Shown piece after piece: positions 41,840 through 50,499 of a DNA stretch of 64,000 nucleotides (positions are counted from its first letter, which is position 1; each line of letters begins with the position of its first letter). The stretch is from contig NZ_JAGIYZ010000010.1 in the NCBI RefSeq assembly GCF_017813355.1, positions 62,001 through 126,000 on the forward strand, given 5' to 3'. The translations under genes and the position numbers were made by a program. Under the pieces are notes generated by a model. The model ran no database searches and had not been told where the DNA came from. It worked only from the letters and a program-made list of their open reading frames with translations. The stretch comes from Roseomonas nitratireducens (GTDB lineage Bacteria > Pseudomonadota > Alphaproteobacteria > Acetobacterales > Acetobacteraceae).

Positions 41840-42652
41840 ATGGAGAACCTGGTCCAGGAGATCGCGGCCGCCGGTGCCCTCGCCTTCGCCGCCGCGCTGT
41901 TCCTGGTGCAGGCCACGGCGCGGGAGGTCGGCTACATCTTCGGCCATCGCGCCGCGGACCAGGAGGCCACGCCCGAAGGCGTCGGCGTGGTGGTGGGCGG
42001 CATGCTCGGGCTGCTCGCCTTCGTCCTTGCCCTGACCCTGTCCTTCGCCAGCGCGCGCCACCAGGAACGGCGGGACGGCACGCTGGCCGAGGCGAATGCG
42101 ATCGGCACCGCCTGGCTGCGCGCGCAGGCGATCGGCCATCCGCGCGGAACCGAGATCGCCCGCCTGCTGGAAGACTACACGCGCGTGCGCATCGACTTCG
42201 TCCGCGCGGACCTGCACAGCCCGGGGCTCGACGGGCTGACGGCGCGGACCAACGCCATGCAGTCGGAGATGTGGGGCCACGTGACGGCGATCGTGCGGGA
42301 GAGGCCGGACCCGGTCGCCACGGCGCTGATGGCCGCGCTGAACGAGGCCTTCGACCTCGCCATGGCGGAACGCTTCGCCTTTTCCTTCACCATGCCGCCG
42401 CAGCTGTTCTGGCTGCTGATCGGCATGACGACCCTGACCATGGCGGCGCTCGGCTACCAGCTCGGCCTCAGGCGGCGGCCGCTTCGCATCCTGTCCTTCC
42501 TGCTGCTGGCCATGTGGACGGCGACAATGACGGTGATCCTCGACCTCGGCGCGGCGCGGGTCGGCGACATCCGGGTCGGCGCGGGCGTCTATGAATGGAC
42601 CTTGCAGGGCTTCGAGGGCGGGGTGGCGGTGCCGCCGCTGCCCGGGCGCTAG
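41840..42652 (+). CDS. DUF4239-like (bestrophin-like) membrane protein
   Basis: A 270-residue inner-membrane protein. Two hydrophobic segments lie near the N-terminus (ALAFAAALFLVQA; VVVGGMLGLLAFVLALTLSF), a conserved charged stretch RHQERRDGTLAEANAIGTAWLRAQ follows, and two more helices are near the C-terminus (LFWLLIGMTTLTMAALGYQLG, ILSFLLLAMWTATMTVIL). This order matches DUF4239/bestrophin-like proteins of unknown, possibly channel, function. Monocistronic between divergent glcF and the iron permease. Confidence 0.8.
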   Translation: MENLVQEIAAAGALAFAAALFLVQATAREVGYIFGHRAADQEATPEGVGVVVGGMLGLLAFVLALTLSFASARHQERRDGTLAEANAIGTAWLRAQAIGHPRGTEIARLLEDYTRVRIDFVRADLHSPGLDGLTARTNAMQSEMWGHVTAIVRERPDPVATALMAALNEAFDLAMAERFAFSFTMPPQLFWLLIGMTTLTMAALGYQLGLRRRPLRILSFLLLAMWTATMTVILDLGAARVGDIRVGAGVYEWTLQGFEGGVAVPPLPGR

Positions 42653-42697
42653 GCGCCCTCCCCCTCCGCGCCCGCCCATGCTATCGGGCGCCTGAGA

Positions 42698-44371
42698 ATG
42701 GCTCGCAACACGATCATGGCCGAGATGCCCGCCCCGCCCGCCGCGCGCCGTCGGCGCGTGCCCGCCTGGGCCTGGGCCTCGCTGGTCGTCGCGGCGGCCA
42801 TCGCCGCGCCGCTGCTGGCCGTGGTGGTGACGGCCACGACGCGCCCGGGGGCGAGCTTCCTGCACATCGCCACCACGACGCTGCCGGAGATGCTGCGCAA
42901 CTCGGCGCTGATGGCGCTGCTGGTGGCGCTGATGGCCGGGTCGGCCGGCGCCATCTCCGCCTGGCTGGTCGCCACCTGCGCCTTCCGCGGGCGGCGCGTG
43001 CTGGAAGTCGCGCTGCTGCTGCCGCTCGCCATGCCGGCCTACCTCAACGGCTATGTCTACACCTGGCTGCTCGACGTGGCGGGGCCGGCGCAGCAGGCCT
43101 TCAGGGACCTGACGGGGCTGCGCTACGGGGAATACTGGGCGCCCGAGATCCGCAGCCTGCCCGGGGCGGCGCTGATGCTCGCCATGGTGCTGTACCCTTA
43201 CGTCTACCTGCTGTGCCGCGCGGCCTTCCTGCAGCAGAGCGTCTGCCTGCTCGAGGCGTCGCGCACGCTCGGGCATGGGCTGCCGCGCACCTTCCTCCAT
43301 GTGGCGCTGCCGCTTGCGAGGCCGGCGCTCGCCGCCGGCATCGCGCTCGCGCTGATGGAGACGCTGGCCGATTTCGGCACCGTCCACCATTTCGGCGTGC
43401 GCACCTTCACGACCGGCATCTACGAGGCCTGGTTCGGCATGGATGACCGCGGCGCGGCGGCGCAGCTCTCGGTCGCGCTGCTCGGCTGCGTCGGGCTGCT
43501 GCTGGCGCTCGAGCACGTCACGCGCGGCGGGCGGCGCTTCCACGCGACCACCACGCGCCATCCGCCGCTCCGCCCCGTCGAGTTGCGCGGCTGGAAGGAA
43601 GCGGCCGCGATCCTCGCCTGCGCCATGCCGGTGGTGCTCGGCTTCGCGCTGCCGGCGGGCGCGCTCGCCTGGCTGGCGGCGACCAGCGGCGATGCGCTGG
43701 ACCGGTCGCGCTTCCTGCCCTTCGCGGTCAATTCGCTGATGCTGTCGGGCATCACGGCGCTGCTCGCCGTGCTGATCGCGGGGATGATGGCCTGGGCGGC
43801 GCGGATGCATCCCTCCCCGCTGCGCGCCGCCGCGAACCGCATCGCGGGGCTGGGCTACGCGCTGCCGGGGTCGGTCATCGCGGTCGGCACGCTGGTGCCC
43901 TTCGGCCTGTTCGACAACGCCTTCGACGCCTGGATGCGGGAGAGGTTCGGCGTCTCGACAGGCCTTCTGCTGAGCGGGACGATGGTGGCGCTGGTCTTCG
44001 CCTACCTTGTCCGCTTCCTGGCCGTCGCGCTGTCGGCGGTGGAATCGGGCCTCGCGCGCCTGAAGCCATCCTATGTCGCGGCGGCACGGGTGCTGGGCCG
44101 CACGCCGGGGCAGGCGGTGCGGGAGGTGGAGCTGCCGCTCGCCCGCGGGGCGCTGCTGACGGCCGCGGTGCTGGTCTTCGTCGACACGATGAAGGAACTG
44201 CCCGCGACGCTGATCGTGCGGCCCTTCGACCTCGATACGCTGGCGGTGCGCATCTACAACCTCGCCTCGGACGAACGGTTGGCGGAAGCCTCGACCGCCG
44301 CGCTGCTGATCGTCATCGTCGGGCTGCTGCCGGTCGCGGCCCTGACGCGCGCGATGCGCAGCGCGGACTGA
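42698..44371 (+). CDS. Iron(III) ABC transporter permease (FbpB/SfuB type)
   Basis: A 557-residue double-length permease with about twelve membrane helices and two EAA loops, seen as EASRTLGHGLPRTFLHVALPLARPA and VAARVLGRTPGQAVREVELPLARGA in each half. Such fused permeases carry ferric iron delivered by FbpA-type binding proteins. The expected ATPase is absent nearby, and a candidate FbpA gene lies 5 kb away on the other strand. ATG at 42719 is an alternative start. It is followed by the penicillin-acylase gene after 36 bases. Confidence 0.92.
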   Translation: MARNTIMAEMPAPPAARRRRVPAWAWASLVVAAAIAAPLLAVVVTATTRPGASFLHIATTTLPEMLRNSALMALLVALMAGSAGAISAWLVATCAFRGRRVLEVALLLPLAMPAYLNGYVYTWLLDVAGPAQQAFRDLTGLRYGEYWAPEIRSLPGAALMLAMVLYPYVYLLCRAAFLQQSVCLLEASRTLGHGLPRTFLHVALPLARPALAAGIALALMETLADFGTVHHFGVRTFTTGIYEAWFGMDDRGAAAQLSVALLGCVGLLLALEHVTRGGRRFHATTTRHPPLRPVELRGWKEAAAILACAMPVVLGFALPAGALAWLAATSGDALDRSRFLPFAVNSLMLSGITALLAVLIAGMMAWAARMHPSPLRAAANRIAGLGYALPGSVIAVGTLVPFGLFDNAFDAWMRERFGVSTGLLLSGTMVALVFAYLVRFLAVALSAVESGLARLKPSYVAAARVLGRTPGQAVREVELPLARGALLTAAVLVFVDTMKELPATLIVRPFDLDTLAVRIYNLASDERLAEASTAALLIVIVGLLPVAALTRAMRSAD

Positions 44372-44407
44372 ACTTCCGCCCGGCCGGCGCGACACCATCT
44401 GCCGCCC

Positions 44408-46672
44408 ATGCCGCGCCTGATCCTCCTCCTCCTCGCCATGCTCCTTCCCGGCTGCGAGGCGCTGTCGCCGCGCCCGGCGAGCATCGATCAGCGCCTCGCC
44501 GCCTTGCCGACCGCGGGCGCGGCGGTCGAACGGCCGGTCACCATCCGCTGGAACGACCATTTGGTACCCTGGGTGGAGGCCGAGACTGATCGCGACCTGT
44601 TCTTCGCCCTCGGCCTGGTGCACGGGCATCTGCGCGGCGCGCAGGTCGCGCTGATGCGCCTCGCCGCGCGCGGGCGGCTGTCGGAAGTGGCCGGGCCCTT
44701 CGCGACGGAGATCGACCACGCGCTGCGCATCCTCGATTTCGGCCGCGCCGCGCCGGCCATCCGCGCCGCCTGGCCGGAGGAGACGCGCGCGCTGATGGCC
44801 GCCTTCGTCGCGGGGCTGAACCACGCGACGATGAACGCCCGCCGCCCGCCGCCGGAATTCGCGTTGCTGGGATTGTCGCCCGAGCCCTTCACCGAGGACG
44901 ACCTGCTGGCGATCGGGCGGCTCGCGGGCACGGACGTGAACTGGCTCGGCTATTTCGCGCTGCTGCCGGCGCGCGGCACGCCGGGCTTCGCGCGACTGTG
45001 GGAACGCACGGTGCAGGCGGGGTCCTCGGCGACCGAGGCCGCGCTCGACCGGCGCCTTGCCTTGGTGCGGGAGATCCTGGCCGGCACCTCCCGCGCCGGG
45101 TCGAACACCATGGCGGTGGCCGGGCGCCGGTCCGCGAGCGGCGGGGCGCTGATCGCATCCGACCCGCATCTGGGGCTGAACCTGCCGAACCTGTGGCTCG
45201 CGGCGGGGATGCGATCCCCCTCCTTCCACGCGGCGGGGCTGATGGTGCCGGGGCTGCCCATCCTCGGCGTCGGGCGGAACCCGGAGATCGGCTGGGGCGG
45301 GACGAACATGCGCGCGGCCTCGTCGGACCTGTTCGACGTCTCGGCCCTGCCGCCCGAGGCCTTTCGAAGCGAGACCGTGCGCATCCGCCAGCGGCTCTGG
45401 TTCACCGCGACGCGGGATGTGCGCACCACGCCGCACGGGCCGGTGCTGACGGATGCGTCGGTCATCCCGCGCCGCCCCGGCGACGTGCTGGCGCTGCGCT
45501 GGGTGGGGCATGAGCCGACGGACGAGATCACCGCGCTGCTCGCCGCGGCGCGGGCGCGGGACGGCGCGCAGTTCCGCGCGGCCTTCGGCACCTTCGGCGT
45601 CTCCGCGCAGAACATGCTCTGGGCGCATCGCGACGGCAGCATCGGGCAGTTCCACGCGACAACCATCCCCGACCGCCGCGCCATCCCGCGCGAGGACCCG
45701 GTGCTGGACGCGCGCGACCCGGCGGCGACCGCGCCCTGGCAGCGCCTGCTGCGCACGCCGGACCTGCCCTTCGTGGTCAACCCGCGCGAGGGCTACCTCG
45801 CCAGCGCCAACAACCGGCCTGAGGCGCTGGGCGGCCGCGCGCCCCCGGTGCTCGGCTTCTTCTTCTCCGACAGCGACCGCGTGGAACGGCTGCGGGAGAT
45901 GCTGGCCGCGACGCCGCGCGCGACGCCGGCGGACCTTGCCGCGATGCAGGCGGATACGCGGTCGCCGCGCGCCGCGCGCCTCGCCGCGGCGCTCGCGCAG
46001 CGGATGGACGGCATCGCGGAGGCCTCGCCGCTGCTGGCCGCGCTGCGCGGCTGGGATGGCGACTACACCGAGGACAGCCGCGCCGCAGTGGCCTTCGAGG
46101 TGCTGCTCGCGCGCCTCGTCCCGCTGCTCCAGCCCGAGGAACGGCAGGGCGAGACCGGCAACCGCCGCGCGCCGGAAAGCCAGTGGAATTTCCTGACGTC
46201 CTTCCTGCTGCGCGACCTCGACGCCCTGCCGCCGGAACGCCGCGCCGCCGTGCTGCGGCAGGCCGCGGGCGTCGCCGCGACGGACTTCGCGGCGCTCGGC
46301 ACATGGGGGGAGATGCACCGGCTGCGCGTCTCCCATTGGCTGGTGAACCTGCCCGTGGTCGGCGGCGCCTTCGCCTATGGCGACTTCCCCGTCGGCGGAT
46401 CGCGGGAGACGCCGATGAAGACCAGCCACGGCCTCGTCACCGGGCGCCATGTCGCGGCCTTCGGATCCATGGCGCGGCATGTCAGCGACATGGCGGACCC
46501 GGACGCGAACTGGTTCGTGCTGTGGGGCGGGCAGGATGGCTGGCTCGGCTCGGCGGCCTTCGCGGACCAGGTGCCGATGTGGCGGGAACGGCGATCCATC
46601 CGCATTCCCCTGCGGCCGGAGACGGTCGCGCGCGACTTCCCGCGTGCAACACGGCTGGAACCGCGGCGATGA
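44408..46672 (+). CDS. Penicillin acylase family Ntn-hydrolase, predicted lipoprotein
   Basis: A 754-residue Ntn hydrolase precursor. It starts with a lipoprotein signal peptide and lipobox LLPGC (Cys16), so it is likely tethered in the periplasm. The nucleophile Ser232 is at AGSNTMAVAG, where autoproteolysis would split alpha and beta chains. Other family segments are IASDPHLGLNLPNLW, NPEIGWGGTNM and ASANNRPEALGG. The family cleaves amide bonds of penicillins, N-acyl-homoserine lactones and other N-acyl amines. Its stop overlaps the start of a GH3-family ligase (ATGA), a striking partner. Confidence 0.9.
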   Translation: MPRLILLLLAMLLPGCEALSPRPASIDQRLAALPTAGAAVERPVTIRWNDHLVPWVEAETDRDLFFALGLVHGHLRGAQVALMRLAARGRLSEVAGPFATEIDHALRILDFGRAAPAIRAAWPEETRALMAAFVAGLNHATMNARRPPPEFALLGLSPEPFTEDDLLAIGRLAGTDVNWLGYFALLPARGTPGFARLWERTVQAGSSATEAALDRRLALVREILAGTSRAGSNTMAVAGRRSASGGALIASDPHLGLNLPNLWLAAGMRSPSFHAAGLMVPGLPILGVGRNPEIGWGGTNMRAASSDLFDVSALPPEAFRSETVRIRQRLWFTATRDVRTTPHGPVLTDASVIPRRPGDVLALRWVGHEPTDEITALLAAARARDGAQFRAAFGTFGVSAQNMLWAHRDGSIGQFHATTIPDRRAIPREDPVLDARDPAATAPWQRLLRTPDLPFVVNPREGYLASANNRPEALGGRAPPVLGFFFSDSDRVERLREMLAATPRATPADLAAMQADTRSPRAARLAAALAQRMDGIAEASPLLAALRGWDGDYTEDSRAAVAFEVLLARLVPLLQPEERQGETGNRRAPESQWNFLTSFLLRDLDALPPERRAAVLRQAAGVAATDFAALGTWGEMHRLRVSHWLVNLPVVGGAFAYGDFPVGGSRETPMKTSHGLVTGRHVAAFGSMARHVSDMADPDANWFVLWGGQDGWLGSAAFADQVPMWRERRSIRIPLRPETVARDFPRATRLEPRR

Positions 46673-48246
46673 GCATCCCCTTCGATTCCACGCCCTACCT
46701 CAAGGCCTATGTCGCGGCCCGGCTGCGCCGGCTGCGCGCCATGGACCCGGCGGCGGAGCAGGAAAGGCTGCTGCTGTCCCTGGTGCGTCACGCCGCGGGC
46801 ACGCGCTTCGGCCGCGACCACGGCTTCGCCGGCATCCGCTCGGTCGCCGACTTCCAGCACGCCGTGCCGCTGCGGCGGTACGAAGCGCTGCACGCGGACT
46901 ACCTAGCCGCCGCGCTGCCGGTGCTGGAAGGCGTGCTCTGGCCGGGGCGCACACCCTATCTCGCGCTCTCCTCCGGCACCACCTCGGGCACCACGAAGCG
47001 CATCCCGGTGACGCGGGAGATGGTGCGCGCCAATCGCGGCGCGGCGCTGGACACGCTGGCCTGGCACCTGGCAGCGAACCCGCGCGCGCGGCCCTTCGGC
47101 GGGCTGTCCTTCATGCTCGGCGGATCGACGGATCTGCGCGAGGTCGCGCCGGGCGTGCGGGAGGGCGACCTGTCGGGCATCGCGGCGCATGAGGTGCCCT
47201 CCGCCCTACGCCGCTGGTCCTGGCCGCCGGAAGACCTCGCGCTGCTGGCCGATTGGGACGCGAAGCTCGCGCGGCTCGCGGCCGAGGCGCCGGCGCGGGA
47301 GATCCGCATGGTCTCGGGCACGCCATCCTGGCTGCTGCTGCTGTTCGAGCGGCTCGCCGCGCGGCACGGCATGGCGCCGCTGCCCGCGCTCGAATTGCTG
47401 ATCCATGGCGGGATCGCCTGGGGGCCCTATCGCGACCGGCTCGCGCCCTTCCTGCCTTCCGGCTGCGCGACGCGGGAGGTCTATCCGGCGAGCGAGGGCT
47501 TCGTCGCCATCGCCGACCGGGGCGAGGGCGAGGGCATGCGCCTCAACCTCGACCGTGGCTGCTTCTTCGAATTCGTGCCCGTGGAGGAACTCGACGCCGC
47601 GACGCCCGCGCGCCACTGGGCGGCGACGGTCGAGACGGGCGTGGAGTACGCCGTGGTGGTGTCCTCCTGCGCAGGGCTGTTCGGCTACGTGCTGGGCGAC
47701 ACGGTGCGCTTCGTCGATCGCGCGCCGCCGCGGCTGCTGGTGACGGGGCGGACCTCCTGGACGCTGTCGGCCTTCGGCGAACACCTGGCGGGGGAGGAGA
47801 TCGAGGCGGCGATCATGCAGGCGGCGCGGGGGATCGGCCTCGCCGTCGCGGAATACATGGTCGGGCCGGAATTCGTGGGCAGCCTCGGGCGGCATCGCTG
47901 GTGCGTCGAGGCCGCGGGCGCGGTGCCGTCCGACGCCGCGCCGCGGCTTTCCGCCGCGATCGATGCCGCGCTGCGCGCCGCAAACGACGACTACGCGGTG
48001 CACCGGGACGGCGCGCAGATGGCCCCGCCCGAGGTCGCGATCCTGCCGCCCGGCGCCTTCGCCGCCTGGATGCGCGCGCAGGGCAAGCTGGGCGGGCAGC
48101 ACAAGGTGCCGCGCGTGATCGCCGACCCGGCGCGCTTCGCCGCCGCGGCGGCCGCGCTCATACCGCCTGGCCAAAGGTCTGACCTTTGGCCGGGCGGTAT
48201 GGCGCGCGGGGTTGGTGGGGCGGCCGCGCGCGAAACCAATGACTGA
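46669..48246 (+). CDS. GH3 family acyl-adenylating amide synthetase homologue
   Basis: A 525-residue member of the GH3 (auxin-responsive) family, ANL superfamily enzymes that in plants join amino acids to carboxylic acids such as auxin or jasmonate. The phosphate-binding loop is SSGTTSGTTKRIPVT (101-115). MVSGTPSWLLLLFERL and YPASEGF follow the family pattern, as does FGYVLGDTVRF with RTSWTLSAFGEHL. Bacterial substrates are unknown. The start is coupled to the penicillin-acylase stop. The last 30 residues run through a palindromic element and look acquired rather than conserved. Confidence 0.88.
   Translation: MSIPFDSTPYLKAYVAARLRRLRAMDPAAEQERLLLSLVRHAAGTRFGRDHGFAGIRSVADFQHAVPLRRYEALHADYLAAALPVLEGVLWPGRTPYLALSSGTTSGTTKRIPVTREMVRANRGAALDTLAWHLAANPRARPFGGLSFMLGGSTDLREVAPGVREGDLSGIAAHEVPSALRRWSWPPEDLALLADWDAKLARLAAEAPAREIRMVSGTPSWLLLLFERLAARHGMAPLPALELLIHGGIAWGPYRDRLAPFLPSGCATREVYPASEGFVAIADRGEGEGMRLNLDRGCFFEFVPVEELDAATPARHWAATVETGVEYAVVVSSCAGLFGYVLGDTVRFVDRAPPRLLVTGRTSWTLSAFGEHLAGEEIEAAIMQAARGIGLAVAEYMVGPEFVGSLGRHRWCVEAAGAVPSDAAPRLSAAIDAALRAANDDYAVHRDGAQMAPPEVAILPPGAFAAWMRAQGKLGGQHKVPRVIADPARFAAAAAALIPPGQRSDLWPGGMARGVGGAAARETND
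48159..48201. repeat. 20-bp-arm palindrome inside the GH3 C-terminal coding end
   Basis: Arms 48159-48178 and 48182-48201 pair over 20 bp with one G-T mismatch and a CTG loop; the apex is CAAAGGT/ACCTTTG. It sits in frame within the 3' end of the GH3 gene. Confidence 0.85.
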
Positions 48247-48289
48247 TGCCCGGCCGACAAAGGTCCCACCTTTGTCGGCCGGGCATCAG
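48243..48289. repeat. Perfect 22-bp-arm palindrome between convergent genes
   Basis: Arms 48243-48264 and 48268-48289 are exact complements around a CCC loop, with the same CAAAGGT/ACCTTTG apex as the palindrome 84 bases upstream. Each arm contains the stop codon of one gene: TGA at 48244-48246 for GH3 and TGA (minus strand) at 48286-48288 for Bfd. It may also act as a bidirectional terminator. Confidence 0.92.
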
Positions 48290-48468
48290 CGCCGCGCCGC
48301 CGCCAGCATCGCCCGGATGACGTCGAGGCAGCGGCCGCATTGCGCGGCGCGGCCGCAGCCTTCGTAGACCTCGGTCGGGCGGCGCGCGCCGGCGGCGATG
48401 GCGCGCGCGATGTCCGCGCGCGTCAGCCGGTTGCAGTCGCAGACGATCTCCTCCGCCTGCGCCGTCAC
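48286..48468 (-). CDS. Bacterioferritin-associated ferredoxin (Bfd-like [2Fe-2S])
   Basis: A 60-residue single-domain [2Fe-2S] protein with the Bfd cysteine pattern: VCDCNRLTRADI near the N-terminus and CGRAAQCGRCLDVIR later. Bfd reduces bacterioferritin cores to free iron under iron starvation. It follows the ferric-binding protein gene by four bases on the minus strand, so both are probably iron-regulated from the Fur-like palindromes at 49548-49589. Its stop lies in the palindrome shared with GH3. Confidence 0.88.
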   Translation of the reverse strand: MTAQAEEIVCDCNRLTRADIARAIAAGARRPTEVYEGCGRAAQCGRCLDVIRAMLAAARR

Positions 48469-48472
48469 GCGT

Positions 48473-49507
48473 TCAGCGCCAGCCGGCGCGCTGCATGATC
48501 TGCAGCGCCTGCGGCGCGAGCGCGCCGTAGCGCTGTGCGTTCAGCACATCGGCGCGGAAGGTGCCGAGTGCTGCGAGTGCGGGATGCGGCGCGACGTCGG
48601 CGACGACCGGGTATTCGAAATTGCCGTTGGCGAACATCTCCTGCGCACGCGGACCGGTCAGGTATTCGATGAACTTCAGCGCGACCTCGCGGCGGGAGGA
48701 ATTGCGCACCACGCCGGCGCCGGAGACGTTCTCATGCGTGCCGCGGTCGCCCGCGCCCTGGTTGGGGAAGATCACGCCGATCCGGTCGTAGAGCGCCTTC
48801 TCCGCCGGGTTCTGGGAAGCGCCGAAGCGCGCCAGGTAATAGGTGTTGGCGATGGCCAGCGCACCGACGCCGGCGACCACGGCCTGGAATTGCGGCGTGT
48901 CCCCGCCCTGCGGCGGGCGGGCCATGTTCTGCGCCACGCCGCGCGCCCAGGCCTCCGCCGCCTGTTCGCCGTTCGCGACCAGGATGCTCGCCATCAGCGA
49001 GGTGTTGTAGGGATGCGCCGCGGCGCGGACGAGGATCTGGCCGCGGAACTCGGGCTTCGCGAGGTCCTCGTAGCGCTCGAGCCCCACCGGGCGGCCCTTC
49101 GTCTTGTCGTACATGACCACGCGGGCGCGGCGGGAGACGCCGTACCACTGCCCCTCCGGGTCGCGCAGGCTGGCGAGCACGCGCCCGGCCAGGACATCGG
49201 ACCGCGTGGGGGCGAGGATGCCGGCCGCGACCGCGCGGGCGAGCCGCGCGCCGTCGACGGTGATCAGCACGTCGGCCGGCGTGTTCGCGCCCTCGGACTG
49301 GATGCGGGCGATGAGCTGGTCGGCATCGCCCTCGATCAGTCGGATGCGGTAGCCGCTCTCGGCCGTGAAGCCGTCATACAGCGCACGGTCGGTGTCGTAG
49401 TGGCGGGAGGAATAGAGGTTGAGCGTCCGCTCCTGCCCCAGCGCCGGCCGGGCGAGGGCGCCGGCGGCGAAGGCGGCGGGCAGGGCAAGGAGGTTCCGGC
49501 GATGCAT
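48473..49507 (-). CDS. Iron(III) ABC transporter substrate-binding protein (FbpA/FutA type)
   Basis: A 344-residue periplasmic ferric-binding protein. From ATG at 49507 it has a Tat-like signal (MHRRNLLALPAAFAAGALA), then LNLYSSRHYDTDRALYDGFT, and the iron-binding Tyr pair region ALAIANTYYLARFG. TPADVLITVDGARLARA and NVSGAGVVRNSSRREVALKFIEYL are also typical. First gene of a pair with bfd. The matching permease is at 42698 on the opposite strand, with no ATPase in the window. Confidence 0.93.
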   Translation of the reverse strand: MHRRNLLALPAAFAAGALARPALGQERTLNLYSSRHYDTDRALYDGFTAESGYRIRLIEGDADQLIARIQSEGANTPADVLITVDGARLARAVAAGILAPTRSDVLAGRVLASLRDPEGQWYGVSRRARVVMYDKTKGRPVGLERYEDLAKPEFRGQILVRAAAHPYNTSLMASILVANGEQAAEAWARGVAQNMARPPQGGDTPQFQAVVAGVGALAIANTYYLARFGASQNPAEKALYDRIGVIFPNQGAGDRGTHENVSGAGVVRNSSRREVALKFIEYLTGPRAQEMFANGNFEYPVVADVAPHPALAALGTFRADVLNAQRYGALAPQALQIMQRAGWR

Positions 49508-49547
49508 GGCGTGGTCCCGTCTGGCGTGTGCCGGCTTGCTAAACCGA

Positions 49548-49589
49548 TTGCGAACCGCTCGCAAGTCCAATTGCGAACGCGTCGCAATT
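49548..49589 (-). promoter_or_regulatory. Tandem Fur-like palindromes upstream of the ferric-binding gene
   Basis: Two dyads TTGCGA-N5-TCGCAA are centred at 49556 and 49579, 23 bp apart; the distal one extends to AATTGCGA/TCGCAATT. A further ATTGCG half lies at 49597. The core resembles alphaproteobacterial Fur-type boxes, and position 40-80 bases before the ATG plus the iron-related genes behind it support iron control. Confidence 0.55.
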
Positions 49590-49657
49590 ACAAACTATTG
49601 CGGGCCCCGGCGGCACGCCGCGCGACCGTCGCGCGCCATGCCGCCGGGCGCGGCCGG

Positions 49658-50443
49658 TCAGCCCTGAAGCCCGCGCAGGAACTTCGCCCGCGCCCCGCCG
49701 CCGGCCATCAGGAAGGCGTGGTCGGACCCGCTGAGCAGGAAGCGCGCGCCGAGCGCGATGTAGTCCGGCGCCACCTTCTCGTCGTAGACGCCGCCCATGC
49801 CCATGTGCTTCCCCGCCGCCTTGCAGGCATCGGCCACCTTCGCATAGGCCGCGCGCACGTCCGGGTGGCCGATCTGCCCCGCGATGCCCATGGACGCCGT
49901 CAGGTCCGAGGTGCCGATCATCAGGCAGTCCACGCCGGGCACCGCGGCGATGGCGGCGGCGTTGGCGACGGCCTCGGGCGTTTCGATCATCACCGTGATC
50001 AGGATCTCGGCGTTCAGTTCGCGCTGCGCGGCCGCGGTGTCGTTCACGACGAAGCCGTACTGCGCCGGCGGCCCGCCCCAGGAACGTTCGCCCACGGGCG
50101 GGTAGCGGAAGGCGCGCACCACGGTCTCGGCTTCCGCCGCGTTGTCCACATGCGGGACGACGACGCCCATCGCGCCGTTGTCGAGGCAGCGCGTGCCCTC
50201 GAACAGCGCGTCCTTACAGCAGCGCACGATCGGCGTGACGCCCTGGCTGAGCGCCGCCATGCACATGCGCGTGGCGTCGTCGACGCTCATCGCGCCGTGC
50301 TCCATGTCGATGAACAGCCAGTCGAAGCCCGACGCCGCGGCGATCAGCCCGACCGCGGGCGTGCGCAGGTGGTGCACGCCGAAGCCGAGGGCGAGTTCGC
50401 CCTTTTCGAGCCGCCGGCGGGCGAGGTTGGGTGCGATGGGCAT
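49658..50443 (-). CDS. HpcH/HpaI family aldolase
   Basis: A 261-residue class II-like pyruvate aldolase of the HpcH/HpaI/citrate-lyase family. From ATG at 50443: GFDWLFIDMEHGAMS with the acidic metal/base residues, NGAMGVVVPHVDNAAEAE, ITVMIETPEAVANA with the metal Glu, and CLMIGTSDLTASMG with the metal Asp. It cleaves 4-hydroxy-2-oxo acids to pyruvate and an aldehyde in aromatic or related catabolism. It is a solo gene here, so the substrate is unknown. Confidence 0.93.
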   Translation of the reverse strand: MPIAPNLARRRLEKGELALGFGVHHLRTPAVGLIAAASGFDWLFIDMEHGAMSVDDATRMCMAALSQGVTPIVRCCKDALFEGTRCLDNGAMGVVVPHVDNAAEAETVVRAFRYPPVGERSWGGPPAQYGFVVNDTAAAQRELNAEILITVMIETPEAVANAAAIAAVPGVDCLMIGTSDLTASMGIAGQIGHPDVRAAYAKVADACKAAGKHMGMGGVYDEKVAPDYIALGARFLLSGSDHAFLMAGGGARAKFLRGLQG

Positions 50444-50499
50444 GGATGCGTTTCCCCTGGGTTCTGGCGGGCGCAGCGCACCATGCGGCCAGGAGGCGG

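Noticed and set aside
40418-46480. A 6-kb open frame on the minus strand (about 2000 residues)
   Set aside because: Only its first 1.3 kb in coordinates (GlcF) has protein-family content. The rest is antisense to four well-supported genes and is Arg/Gly/His-rich, as expected from GC-rich third positions.
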